Assembly (NCBI RefSeq): GCF_036322805.1
Contig: NZ_AP027272.1
Location: 1,116,001 to 1,180,000 of the forward strand
Direction of reading: 5' to 3'
Origin: Planctobacterium marinum
GTDB taxonomy: Bacteria; Pseudomonadota; Gammaproteobacteria; Enterobacterales; Alteromonadaceae
Length of the DNA: 64,000 nucleotides
The first letter of the stretch is position 1, and the number at the start of each line of letters is the position of its first letter. Made by a program: the position numbers and the translations under genes. Of the stretch, positions 1-7,582 are shown piece by piece. The notes under the pieces were generated by a model. That model was not told the origin of the DNA. It was given only the letters and a program-made list of their open reading frames with translations, and made no database searches.

Positions 1-771
1 GCCAATCGTCATCATCCCACTCTGGAGTTATTTGCAACAAATCATTCTGGTTCGGTGGTCAGTGCTCAAATCGATAGTGCTTATGCCGGGGTGAATTTAG
101 AACGCACTATGGCGTTGTTGGAAATTACCGGACAAGCCAACCCTTTGGTGCTGGATATCTTCAATGTGAGCAGTGACAGCCCACGTCAGTTAGATCTGCC
201 TGTGCACTATCTCGGGCAATTGATCAGCAGCAACTTTAAACGCCATGCCAATACCACTCAGTTATCGCCCTTAGGCAACGCTAACGGCTATCAGCATTTG
301 TGGCTCAAAGCCCAAGGTAAGCCATACAAAGGCCTGGCCAAGGTCACCTTGCTTAATGACAACGGCAGCTTTTATACCCTGAGTACCTTAACAAAAGGTG
401 ATGAGCAGTTCTTATTCACCCAAATCGGTGCTAATGACCCGGACTTTAACCTGCGCAACGAGCAGGCCGTAATTCGCCGTGTTGAGGGGGCTAAACAGCA
501 TACTTTTGTTTCGGTTTTCGAGCCCCATGGGGATTATAACCCAAGCAAAGAATACACCCTGAATGCCAGTAGCCAACTCTCTGCAATCGAATATGAGACA
601 AGAGGTGACTTACTTCTTGTGCAACTTGTTCTCAATGGCACTAGCTACCTGATAGCGATAGATAAGCTCAAGCGAGCAGAAGGTGTCGAAACCGCATTTA
701 AATTTAAAAATCAATCCTATTCACTCAGTGGCCCCCTGGCGGTCTATCTGATGACTAATGACCTGGAGTAA
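1..771 (+). CDS. Oligoalginate lyase, PL17/heparinase II-III-like, C-terminal part (5' truncated by window)
   Basis: The frame is open from the first base, so this is the 3' end of a longer gene and its start lies outside the window. About 256 residues are visible. They are rich in beta strands, as in the C-terminal sandwich domain of heparinase II/III-type lyases. The family (PL17) releases unsaturated uronate monomers exolytically from alginate oligomers in the periplasm. I assign it from that fold impression and from position: it stands directly before kdgF with 5 bp between them. The catalytic alpha/alpha toroid is not in view, so no active-site residue can be checked. Another heparinase-II/III-type lyase (PL15, for example) remains possible. 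Confidence 0.6.
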   Translation, partial: ANRHHPTLELFATNHSGSVVSAQIDSAYAGVNLERTMALLEITGQANPLVLDIFNVSSDSPRQLDLPVHYLGQLISSNFKRHANTTQLSPLGNANGYQHLWLKAQGKPYKGLAKVTLLNDNGSFYTLSTLTKGDEQFLFTQIGANDPDFNLRNEQAVIRRVEGAKQHTFVSVFEPHGDYNPSKEYTLNASSQLSAIEYETRGDLLLVQLVLNGTSYLIAIDKLKRAEGVETAFKFKNQSYSLSGPLAVYLMTNDLE

Positions 772-776
772 GAGTT

Positions 777-1121
777 ATGCAAAAGCAAAGTGAGCATTTC
801 CTGTTTGCACATGAGACCGAAATTGAAGGCTTAGGAGGCGGCCTGAAGCGGCAAATGTTGGGCTACAATCAAGAAGTGATGGTAGTGAAAGTCTGGTTTG
901 ATAAAGGCGCTGAAGGCTACGTGCACAAACATCGTCACTCCCAGGTTACCTATGTTGAATCAGGGGAGTTTCACTTCAGCATTGACGGTGAGGTGAAAGT
1001 GCTTAAACCCGGTGATAGCTGCATGATCCCGCCTTATGCTGAACACGGTGCGGTGTGTCCTACCGGTGGTGTTTTGATAGACACCTTTAGCCCGGCTCGG
1101 GAAGACTTTTTGGAGGCATAA
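777..1121 (+). CDS. kdgF: KdgF-type cupin, unsaturated uronate linearisation
   Basis: A 114-residue single-domain cupin. KdgF proteins convert the cyclic 4,5-unsaturated uronate released by pectate or alginate lyases into the open-chain 5-keto form used by the cytoplasmic pathway. The first cupin motif, around residues 50-63, has three His and a Gln (VHKHRHSQVTYVESGE). The second, around residues 79-90, contains PGD and PPYAEH with the later metal-binding His. There is no signal peptide, so it acts in the cytoplasm. GGAG at 765-768 lies inside the end of the preceding lyase gene, 8 nt before this ATG, so the two are probably translated from one mRNA. Confidence 0.87.
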   Translation: MQKQSEHFLFAHETEIEGLGGGLKRQMLGYNQEVMVVKVWFDKGAEGYVHKHRHSQVTYVESGEFHFSIDGEVKVLKPGDSCMIPPYAEHGAVCPTGGVLIDTFSPAREDFLEA

Positions 1122-1124
1122 GCT

Positions 1125-2432
1125 GTGAAATTTCAAGGATTACGTTGGTGGGTGATACTGCTCATTGCTATCGCTACCATTATTAATTATATCGACAGAC
1201 AAGCCTTAAGCGTGCTTTGGCCAGATATTGTCGAGGACTTATTCCCTGATGAGTCGGCGCTGGAGCGCAAGCAGATCTACGCTAACATCTCAGTGGTGTT
1301 TGTGTTTGCCTACGCATTTGGACAAGCCATATTCGGAAAAATCTTTGATTGGGTGGGTACTCGTGTTGGTTTTGTGTTGTCCATCGGCGTCTGGTCTTTG
1401 GCTACTATTGCCCACGCGTTTGCGCAAGGCGTAATGAGCTTGAGTATCTTCCGCGCTATTTTAGGTGTGGCAGAAGCGGGTAACTGGCCCGGTGCGGCTA
1501 AATCTAACGCTGAATGGTTCCCCACAAAAGAGCGGGCTTTGGCGCAGGGCATCTTTAACTCAGGCGCGGCCATTGGCGGTATTATTGCCATTCCTCTAAT
1601 CGCTTATCTGACGGTTTATTTTAGCTGGCAAATGGTGTTTGTGGTGGTGGGCTCTTTGGGGTTTATCTGGCTCTTGCCATGGTTGATTTTAGTCAAAGCG
1701 CCGCCGGGTAGTCATCCCTGGATCACTGAAGAAGAGAAGCAATATATTCTTACAGGACAAAAAGTCACAACAGACGACGCTGCGCAAGATACTGCTGAGC
1801 AAGATGAGTATTGTCCTGATTTGCGAGAGTTGTTGTCGCGCAAAGAAAGCTGGGGCGTAATCATTGCATCAGCGGCAATTGATCCTATCTGGTGGCTGTT
1901 TGTTTTCTGGATACCGATTTACCTCAATGAAGTTTATGCCATGGATGTTCAGGCCATCGGTATTTATGGCTGGGTGCCTTATGTCGGTGCCATGTTTGGC
2001 GCCTGGTTTGGTGGCATTCTGGCACAGAATCGCCTGAAGGCGGGCTGGGACACAGATAAAACCCGTAAACTTACAATTACCCTTGGTTGTTTGATCATGC
2101 TTCCCGCGCTGTTGGCAATGGCCAATCCCGGTGAGCCCGAAATTGCGGTGTTGATCATGGCGGTGATCTTATTTGGATTTCAAACGGCCATCGGCAATGT
2201 ACAAACGCTACCCAGTGATCTGTTGGGCAAAAAAGCAGTGGGTACCCTGGCGGGCTTTGCGGGTATGGCGGCCAAACTCGGTGCGGTGGGTTTAACTTCA
2301 CTGGTGCCGATATTAACTGCGGATGGAAACTACACTTCTGCCTTTGTTATTGGTGCTAGCTTGGCGATTACCGCGGCGGCCGCTGTATGGTTATTGATCC
2401 CCAAAATTACACCGCTGAGCAAGGTGAAATAG
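1125..2432 (+). CDS. MFS uronate transporter, anion:cation symporter (ExuT-like) type
   Basis: A 435-residue, 12-helix major facilitator. The opening (WWVILLIAIATIINYIDRQ) is typical of the ACS branch that includes hexuronate, glucarate and galactonate permeases. A hydrophilic central loop lies around residues 200-235 between the two six-helix halves. It starts with GTG, preceded by GGAGG at 1112-1116 with 8 nt spacing, 3 bp after kdgF. Being flanked by kdgF and kdgK makes the unsaturated monouronate or its keto form the likely substrate, taken across the inner membrane. The exact substrate cannot be read from sequence. Confidence 0.85.
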   Translation: MKFQGLRWWVILLIAIATIINYIDRQALSVLWPDIVEDLFPDESALERKQIYANISVVFVFAYAFGQAIFGKIFDWVGTRVGFVLSIGVWSLATIAHAFAQGVMSLSIFRAILGVAEAGNWPGAAKSNAEWFPTKERALAQGIFNSGAAIGGIIAIPLIAYLTVYFSWQMVFVVVGSLGFIWLLPWLILVKAPPGSHPWITEEEKQYILTGQKVTTDDAAQDTAEQDEYCPDLRELLSRKESWGVIIASAAIDPIWWLFVFWIPIYLNEVYAMDVQAIGIYGWVPYVGAMFGAWFGGILAQNRLKAGWDTDKTRKLTITLGCLIMLPALLAMANPGEPEIAVLIMAVILFGFQTAIGNVQTLPSDLLGKKAVGTLAGFAGMAAKLGAVGLTSLVPILTADGNYTSAFVIGASLAITAAAAVWLLIPKITPLSKVK

Positions 2433-2436
2433 CACC

Positions 2437-3378
2437 ATGAAAACCATCTATTTTATGGGGGAGTGCATGATTGAGCTCAAGCCCATTGAACAGGCGCTGA
2501 TGCAACAATCCTTTGCTGGTGATGTGTATAATTCTGCGGTGTATCTGAAGCGCAGTTTTCCACACATCAACAGTTCTATGGTCACCGCCGTAGGCGTTGA
2601 TGCCATGAGTGATAAGATGCTACAGGTCTTTGCCCAAGAATCGTTGGACATTCAGTTTGTTTTTCGTCATCCGGAAAAGGTCCCCGGTTTATATCTCATT
2701 GCGACCGATGAGTCTGGTGAGCGCAGTTTTACTTATTGGCGCAATGATTCAGCGGCCCGCAAAATTCAGCACTTTTTAGTACCCGAGACGGTGCGACAGC
2801 TTGCCAGTGGTGACATGTTTTTTCTCTCAGGAATTTCGCTGGCGGTTATTGAAGAGTCGGCGCGTGGCGCCTTTTGGCGAACCCTTGAAGGGCTGAAACG
2901 CGCCGGAGTCAGAATTGTTTTTGATCCCAATTATCGCGCCAGACTGTGGCGTGACAAAGAGCAAACCAGAAAACAATACGACAGTGCCTTTCGCCTTGCG
3001 GATGTTGTTTTGCCTGGGCTAGAAGATCTCAGCGAGCTATATGGCTTTGATTCTACCGCTCAGGTGCTGCGCTTCTGTCAAGACTACGACATTGCGGAGA
3101 TCATCATTAAAAACGGTCCAGAATCTGTGGTGTCCTGGTGTGATGGTCGCCATGGCGAGCATCAAGTCACACCTGTTGAGCAGGTCATCGATACCACATC
3201 GGCCGGCGATGCATTTAATGGTGTGTATCTGGGGGCACGGCTTTCGGGTATTACCCTGGATTCTGCAGTGCAACTGGCTGCGGTTGCCGCTGGCACCGTG
3301 ATCCAGCATCCGGGCGCGATTGCGCCAAAAAACGCCTTTATTAATGCTATGCAGGAGGCCGGACTGATACCTGCTTAA
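2437..3378 (+). CDS. kdgK: 2-keto-3-deoxygluconate kinase (PfkB family)
   Basis: A 313-residue ribokinase-family sugar kinase that phosphorylates KDG to KDPG with ATP in the cytoplasm. The N-terminal FMGECMIEL and AGDVYNSAVYL match the substrate-binding start of KDG kinases. The PfkB signature near residue 250 reads DTTSAGDAFNG; the Asp is the catalytic base. Length is normal for the family. It starts 4 bp after the transporter stop and is followed, after 68 bp, by the KDPG aldolase gene, its metabolic successor. A DEH reductase must act before it, but none is in the window. Confidence 0.92.
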   Translation: MKTIYFMGECMIELKPIEQALMQQSFAGDVYNSAVYLKRSFPHINSSMVTAVGVDAMSDKMLQVFAQESLDIQFVFRHPEKVPGLYLIATDESGERSFTYWRNDSAARKIQHFLVPETVRQLASGDMFFLSGISLAVIEESARGAFWRTLEGLKRAGVRIVFDPNYRARLWRDKEQTRKQYDSAFRLADVVLPGLEDLSELYGFDSTAQVLRFCQDYDIAEIIIKNGPESVVSWCDGRHGEHQVTPVEQVIDTTSAGDAFNGVYLGARLSGITLDSAVQLAAVAAGTVIQHPGAIAPKNAFINAMQEAGLIPA

Positions 3379-3446
3379 TACCCAATACCACCTTTAATCC
3401 GCCGAGCCATCGGCGCTATCAACACATAACAAAGAGAGAACGAACA

Positions 3447-4064
3447 ATGACCTGTTTTTCGGAACTGATGTCAGGGCAATCGCTGTTGCCAATTATTCAG
3501 GCCAATACGCCAGAGGAAGGAGTCAATATAGCGCATGCAATGAGCAATGCCGGGCTTAATTTAGTGGAAGTGGTGTTGCGTACAGAAGCCTCACTAGAAG
3601 CGATTGTAGCGATTAAGCAGGCGCTACCTTCTCTCAATGTCGGCGCAGGTACGGTAACAGATACGGGATTGTTAAAGTCCGCCCTGGAGGTGGGGTCTGA
3701 TTTTATCGTAACGCCCGCAGTGTCCGAAAAGTTATTGGCAGCATTAGCCAGCTGCACGGTGCCGGTTTTACCTGGGGTGTCTAATAACGGTGACATTATG
3801 TTGGCCAAAGAAGCCGGTTTTGACGAATTAAAGCTCTTCCCGGCCGAACTGTCCGGCGGTGTGCCTTTTCTGTCAGCGGTGGCGGCGGTATTCCCACAAT
3901 TGCGATTTTGTCCCACCGGCGGTGTAAAGCCCGCTAATCGACGAGACTACCTTGCGCTGAGCAACGTATTTGCTGTGGGGGGAACCTGGGTAGCAACTCC
4001 GGCATGGGTGCAACAACAAGACTGGTCTGCAATTACTACTGCGTGCCAAGAGGCCCTTAACTAA
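3447..4064 (+). CDS. eda: KDPG aldolase (2-dehydro-3-deoxy-phosphogluconate aldolase)
   Basis: A 205-residue class I aldolase that splits KDPG into pyruvate and glyceraldehyde-3-phosphate, the last step of the Entner-Doudoroff route. The Schiff-base motif is clear (ELKLFPAE, about residues 129-136), as is the VEVVLRTEASLEAI segment that carries the catalytic Glu of the family. Length is that of Eda. A GAGAG sequence precedes the ATG. It is co-directional with kdgK and the aldolase gene behind it (20 bp gap), so it belongs to the operon. Confidence 0.93.
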   Translation: MTCFSELMSGQSLLPIIQANTPEEGVNIAHAMSNAGLNLVEVVLRTEASLEAIVAIKQALPSLNVGAGTVTDTGLLKSALEVGSDFIVTPAVSEKLLAALASCTVPVLPGVSNNGDIMLAKEAGFDELKLFPAELSGGVPFLSAVAAVFPQLRFCPTGGVKPANRRDYLALSNVFAVGGTWVATPAWVQQQDWSAITTACQEALN

Positions 4065-4084
4065 ATCTACAGAAGAGAAAGGTT

Positions 4085-5170
4085 ATGAATCTGAGTCAAA
4101 TTAAACCCGGCGTTGTTGTTGCTCAGCAGGTGACAGAGCTCTATCAAGACGCCCGAACAAAACAGTATGCGATACCCGCGGTTAATGTCATTAGCACCCA
4201 ATCAATAAACGCGACGCTGGAAGCTGCCCAGGCAGCCAACTCCCCGGTGATCATTCAGCTGTCCAATGGTGGTGCACAATATTTTGTGGGCAAAGGACTG
4301 ACATTACCGGGGCAGGGCACCGCTGTTCTGGGCGCGGTGGCAGCGGCCAAATATGTGCATGAAGTCGCCGCCAGCTACAATGTGCCGGTGATGCTGCACA
4401 CGGATCATGCCGCGAAGAAACTGTTGCCTTGGGTAGATGGATTGCTGGATGAGGGTGAACGCTTTTTTGCACAGACCGGTAAGCCACTGTTTAGCAGTCA
4501 CATGTTAGATTTGTCAGAAGAATCGTTGCAAGAAAACATCGATATCTGTGCCCACTACCTCAAAAGAATGAGTCAAATGGGCATGACCCTGGAAATTGAA
4601 CTGGGCTGCACTGGGGGCGAAGAAGATGGGGTGGATAACAGCCATCTCGATAATTCCGCTCTGTATACGCAACCTGAGGAAGTGGCCTATGCTTATGAGC
4701 GCCTGAGTGCTATTAGCCCACATTTTATTATTGCCGCTTCATTTGGCAATGTGCACGGTGTTTACAAGCCCGGCAATGTGCAACTTACCCCCTCTATTTT
4801 GCGCGACTCGCAAACGTTTGTATCTGAGAAGTTCCAGTTGCCATCCAACAGCCTCAACTTTGTCTTTCACGGTGGCAGTGGCTCTGAACCTGAAAAAATT
4901 GCTGAAGCTATTGGCTACGGTGTGGTGAAGATGAACATCGACACCGATACACAATGGGCTACCTGGCAAGGTGTGTTGCAGTATTATCAGCGACACGAAG
5001 CCTGGCTGCAGGGACAAATCGGCAATCCTAATGGGGCAGATAAACCCAACAAGAAGTTTTACGACCCCAGGGCCTGGTTGCGCCAGGGTGAATGCGCAAT
5101 GGTAGCGCGTTTGCAGCAGTGCTTCAGTGATCTAAACTGCCAAAACAGGTATGTATCATGCGCAGACTAA
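4085..5170 (+). CDS. fba: Class II fructose-1,6-bisphosphate aldolase
   Basis: A 361-residue zinc aldolase very like E. coli FbaA in length and motifs. HTDHAAKKLLPW at about residues 105-116 supplies the metal His and catalytic Asp; LEIELGCTGGEEDGVDN and the C-terminal VKMNIDTDTQWA follow. The usual HTDHCAKK Cys is Ala here. In this context it probably condenses triose phosphates from the KDPG branch to fructose-1,6-bisphosphate. Its 3' end overlaps fbp by 13 bp, indicating translational coupling. Confidence 0.93.
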   Translation: MNLSQIKPGVVVAQQVTELYQDARTKQYAIPAVNVISTQSINATLEAAQAANSPVIIQLSNGGAQYFVGKGLTLPGQGTAVLGAVAAAKYVHEVAASYNVPVMLHTDHAAKKLLPWVDGLLDEGERFFAQTGKPLFSSHMLDLSEESLQENIDICAHYLKRMSQMGMTLEIELGCTGGEEDGVDNSHLDNSALYTQPEEVAYAYERLSAISPHFIIAASFGNVHGVYKPGNVQLTPSILRDSQTFVSEKFQLPSNSLNFVFHGGSGSEPEKIAEAIGYGVVKMNIDTDTQWATWQGVLQYYQRHEAWLQGQIGNPNGADKPNKKFYDPRAWLRQGECAMVARLQQCFSDLNCQNRYVSCAD

Positions 5171-6138
5171 TACCCGTATTGAAACAAGATGGGGTCGATA
5201 GCGAATTGATCATGCTCATCCGCACCATTTTAGCCGCCACCAAAGAGATTGCATTTCGTGTCAGTCAGGGGGAACTGGCGGGTATTTTAGGCTCGACGCT
5301 GAACGAAAACATTCAGGGTGAAGTGCAGAAAAAGCTGGATATTGTAGCTAATCAATTGCTTAAAGAAATTTTGTTGGATGATGAATCGGTAAGAGCTATC
5401 GCTTCTGAGGAAGAAACTCATGTGGTAGGCGGGCACCCGCAAGGTGCTTACATCGTGGCCTTTGATCCGCTGGATGGCTCATCCAATATTGATGTGAATG
5501 GTCAGATAGGCACGATATTTACGGTATATCCGGCCCGTGATGATGTGCCCCATGATGATGAACGCCAGTTTGCACAACCTGGAAAACAACAGGTTTGTGC
5601 TGGCTATGTACTGTATGGACCTTCGTCGATGTTGGTGATGAGTACCGGCGGACCGACGCGCTGTTATACCCTGGATAACACCCATGGTGGTTTCTTACTC
5701 ACCCAGGAGCAGTTACAGGTACCCGACGACAGCCGTGAGTTTGCGGTAAATATGGCGAATTACCGCTACTGGGGATATCGCACCCAGCGTTACTTTGATC
5801 AGTTGTTATTTGCGTCTGAGGCATACAAAAACAGTTCTATTCGTTGGAATGCGGCCATGGTGGGAGATATGCACCGGATATTGAGTCGCGGTGGGCTGTT
5901 TCTGTACCCTGAAGACGAACGCAATGGCAACCAAAACGGCAAGATTCGATTGCTTTACGAAGCTAATCCTCTGGCTTTTTTATTGCATCATGCGGGAGGA
6001 AAAGCCACTGCACAAGGATGCGATATACTGGCTATGCACCCTCAGACATTGCACCAAAGAGTGCCGGTAGCCGCAGGCTCAGCTAAGCAGGTTAACGACT
6101 TTAACAACCTGGTGCCAGTGGAGTCAGCACCATGCTAG
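5158..6138 (+). CDS. fbp: Fructose-1,6-bisphosphatase class I
   Basis: A 326-residue cytoplasmic phosphatase that makes fructose-6-phosphate from fructose-1,6-bisphosphate, the committed gluconeogenic step. The signature FDPLDGSSNIDVN lies near residues 102-114, and ASEEE supplies metal-binding acids. The substrate-binding stretch RWNAAMVGDMHRIL and the GG-rich C-terminal part are present. Length is normal. The start ATG lies inside the fba gene. Its stop overlaps the PL7 lyase start by 7 bp. Its place in a uronate operon is unusual and points to dedicated gluconeogenesis during growth on alginate. Confidence 0.94.
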   Translation: MRRLIPVLKQDGVDSELIMLIRTILAATKEIAFRVSQGELAGILGSTLNENIQGEVQKKLDIVANQLLKEILLDDESVRAIASEEETHVVGGHPQGAYIVAFDPLDGSSNIDVNGQIGTIFTVYPARDDVPHDDERQFAQPGKQQVCAGYVLYGPSSMLVMSTGGPTRCYTLDNTHGGFLLTQEQLQVPDDSREFAVNMANYRYWGYRTQRYFDQLLFASEAYKNSSIRWNAAMVGDMHRILSRGGLFLYPEDERNGNQNGKIRLLYEANPLAFLLHHAGGKATAQGCDILAMHPQTLHQRVPVAAGSAKQVNDFNNLVPVESAPC

Positions 6139-7184
6139 ATTGGAAATCCGCTGCCATTATTTTGCTCGTTTTATCCAGCAAGGCGCCTGTTACCAATTCT
6201 AATGAGGTTGTTACAGCTAATTCTAACGAGAGTGCCACTGCGCAATCCAACGAAGGCGTAATAGCGAAATCTAAAGATAAGGAAGTAGCGGAAGCAATGC
6301 CCCAAAGCCACAGTCAATTAGGGGAGGGGAAATTGTTAGGTGATTGGTCCGGGTTGACGGCAGCCAATAAACCCGGACAGAACTTTGACTTACTAGGGTG
6401 GAGTTTAACCTTACCGACGGATCTCAATGAGGATGGCAAAGCGGACCTTATCTTTGAAAAACCATTGAGTAATGGGTTCGAATTGAGTCCATTATTCTAC
6501 ACCGCGAAAGACGGCGGCATGGTGTTTGCCAGCCCGAATCAGGGGGCCAAAACCTCAAAAAATACCAAATACTCCAGGACCGAGCTTCGAGAAATGCTCC
6601 GCCGTGGCAACACCCGCATTAAAGTCAAAGGGATCAGTAAAAACAATTGGGTGTTCAGTTCTGCGCATGGTTCAGTAAAGCGCGATGCGGGTGGTGTTGG
6701 CGGGACGTTAGAGGCTACCCTGGCGGTAAATCGGGTGTCTGTTACGGGAGATAAATCAAAAGTAGGGCGAGTGATTATTGGTCAGATACATGCCACAGAT
6801 GATGAGCCCATTCGACTTTACTACCGAAAATTGCCGCACCACGAACGGGGCTCAATCTATTTTGCTCATGAAATTAATGGCGGCGACGATATATGGTTCA
6901 ATGTGTTAGGGTCTCGATCCAGCTCCGCTGCCGATCCAGAAGAGGGGGTCGCGCTGAACGAGAAGTTTAGCTATAAAATATCTGTCGTAGAAGAATCCCT
7001 CTATCTCACCCTGATACGTCAACATAAGCCCAATATTCACCATTTTCTGGACATGAGCAACAGTGGCTATGATGACAATAGTCAATACATGTACTTTAAA
7101 GCCGGTGTTTACAATCAAAACAATGGTGGAGAGCCGCGGGATTTTGTGCAAGCCACCTTCTATCATTTACATACCAGCCATTAA
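6132..7184 (+). CDS. PL7 alginate lyase (alginate lyase 2 superfamily)
   Basis: A 350-residue secreted lyase that cleaves alginate by beta-elimination. All three PL7 active-site motifs are visible: RTELREM (about residue 152), QIHA (about 218) and YFKAGVYNQ (about 323), giving the Arg, Gln, His and Tyr set. A hydrophobic N-terminus suggests export. Between residues 20 and 55 is a low-complexity linker with NSNE/QSNE/KSKD repeats before the catalytic jelly roll. The ATG overlaps the fbp stop, with GGAG 9 nt upstream. It closes the catabolic operon, so enzyme secretion and intracellular catabolism share one transcript. Confidence 0.9.
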   Translation: MLDWKSAAIILLVLSSKAPVTNSNEVVTANSNESATAQSNEGVIAKSKDKEVAEAMPQSHSQLGEGKLLGDWSGLTAANKPGQNFDLLGWSLTLPTDLNEDGKADLIFEKPLSNGFELSPLFYTAKDGGMVFASPNQGAKTSKNTKYSRTELREMLRRGNTRIKVKGISKNNWVFSSAHGSVKRDAGGVGGTLEATLAVNRVSVTGDKSKVGRVIIGQIHATDDEPIRLYYRKLPHHERGSIYFAHEINGGDDIWFNVLGSRSSSAADPEEGVALNEKFSYKISVVEESLYLTLIRQHKPNIHHFLDMSNSGYDDNSQYMYFKAGVYNQNNGGEPRDFVQATFYHLHTSH

Positions 7185-7582
7185 TTCATAGATAGGGCTT
7201 TGCCACCATATTATATGGCCCCTATTAATAATCAGTAGCGGCTTACTGTTATTGTGCTCGCTCGTCAGACATTGCCATACTCTGAGTGTCATTAACAGCT
7301 CGCTTTTCCACCTTCATATATTGGTAATAACCACAATGTCTATTGGTAAATGATGCTTCTTAATTTGAAGTGCTCATAAATGTTTTCCTTGTAAAAAAAT
7401 TGTTAGTTAATTGGTGTGAAAAAGTGGTAATTGTTAAATTTGTATGTTTATACTATCCAATAGGTTAACAATTGAAGTGGTAAAAACCTAAAATTGGTAA
7501 TAACAGGTGGGTTTTTTAAGTTCATCATTGCAACCAAAATGCAGGGTTACCACGGATCAATAATACAGAGAAGAAACGCATT
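7185..7582 (+). promoter_or_regulatory. Promoter region with repeated TTGGTAATA operator motifs
   Basis: This 398-bp AT-rich gap holds no gene. TTGGTAATAACCA starts at 7321, TTGGTAAA at 7343 (22 bp further, two helical turns) and TTGGTAATAACAGG at 7494, with weaker GGTAA sites at 7427 and 7478. The same motif recurs before the other alginate units and the GntR gene. I infer an operator region for the lipoprotein/TonB-receptor pair downstream. No strong terminator for the upstream operon is obvious. Confidence 0.6.

Noticed and set aside
3037-3309. Minus-strand and other-frame open frames inside kdgK
   Set aside because: They overlap a clearly conserved gene and show no family motifs; the same holds for similar shadow frames elsewhere.
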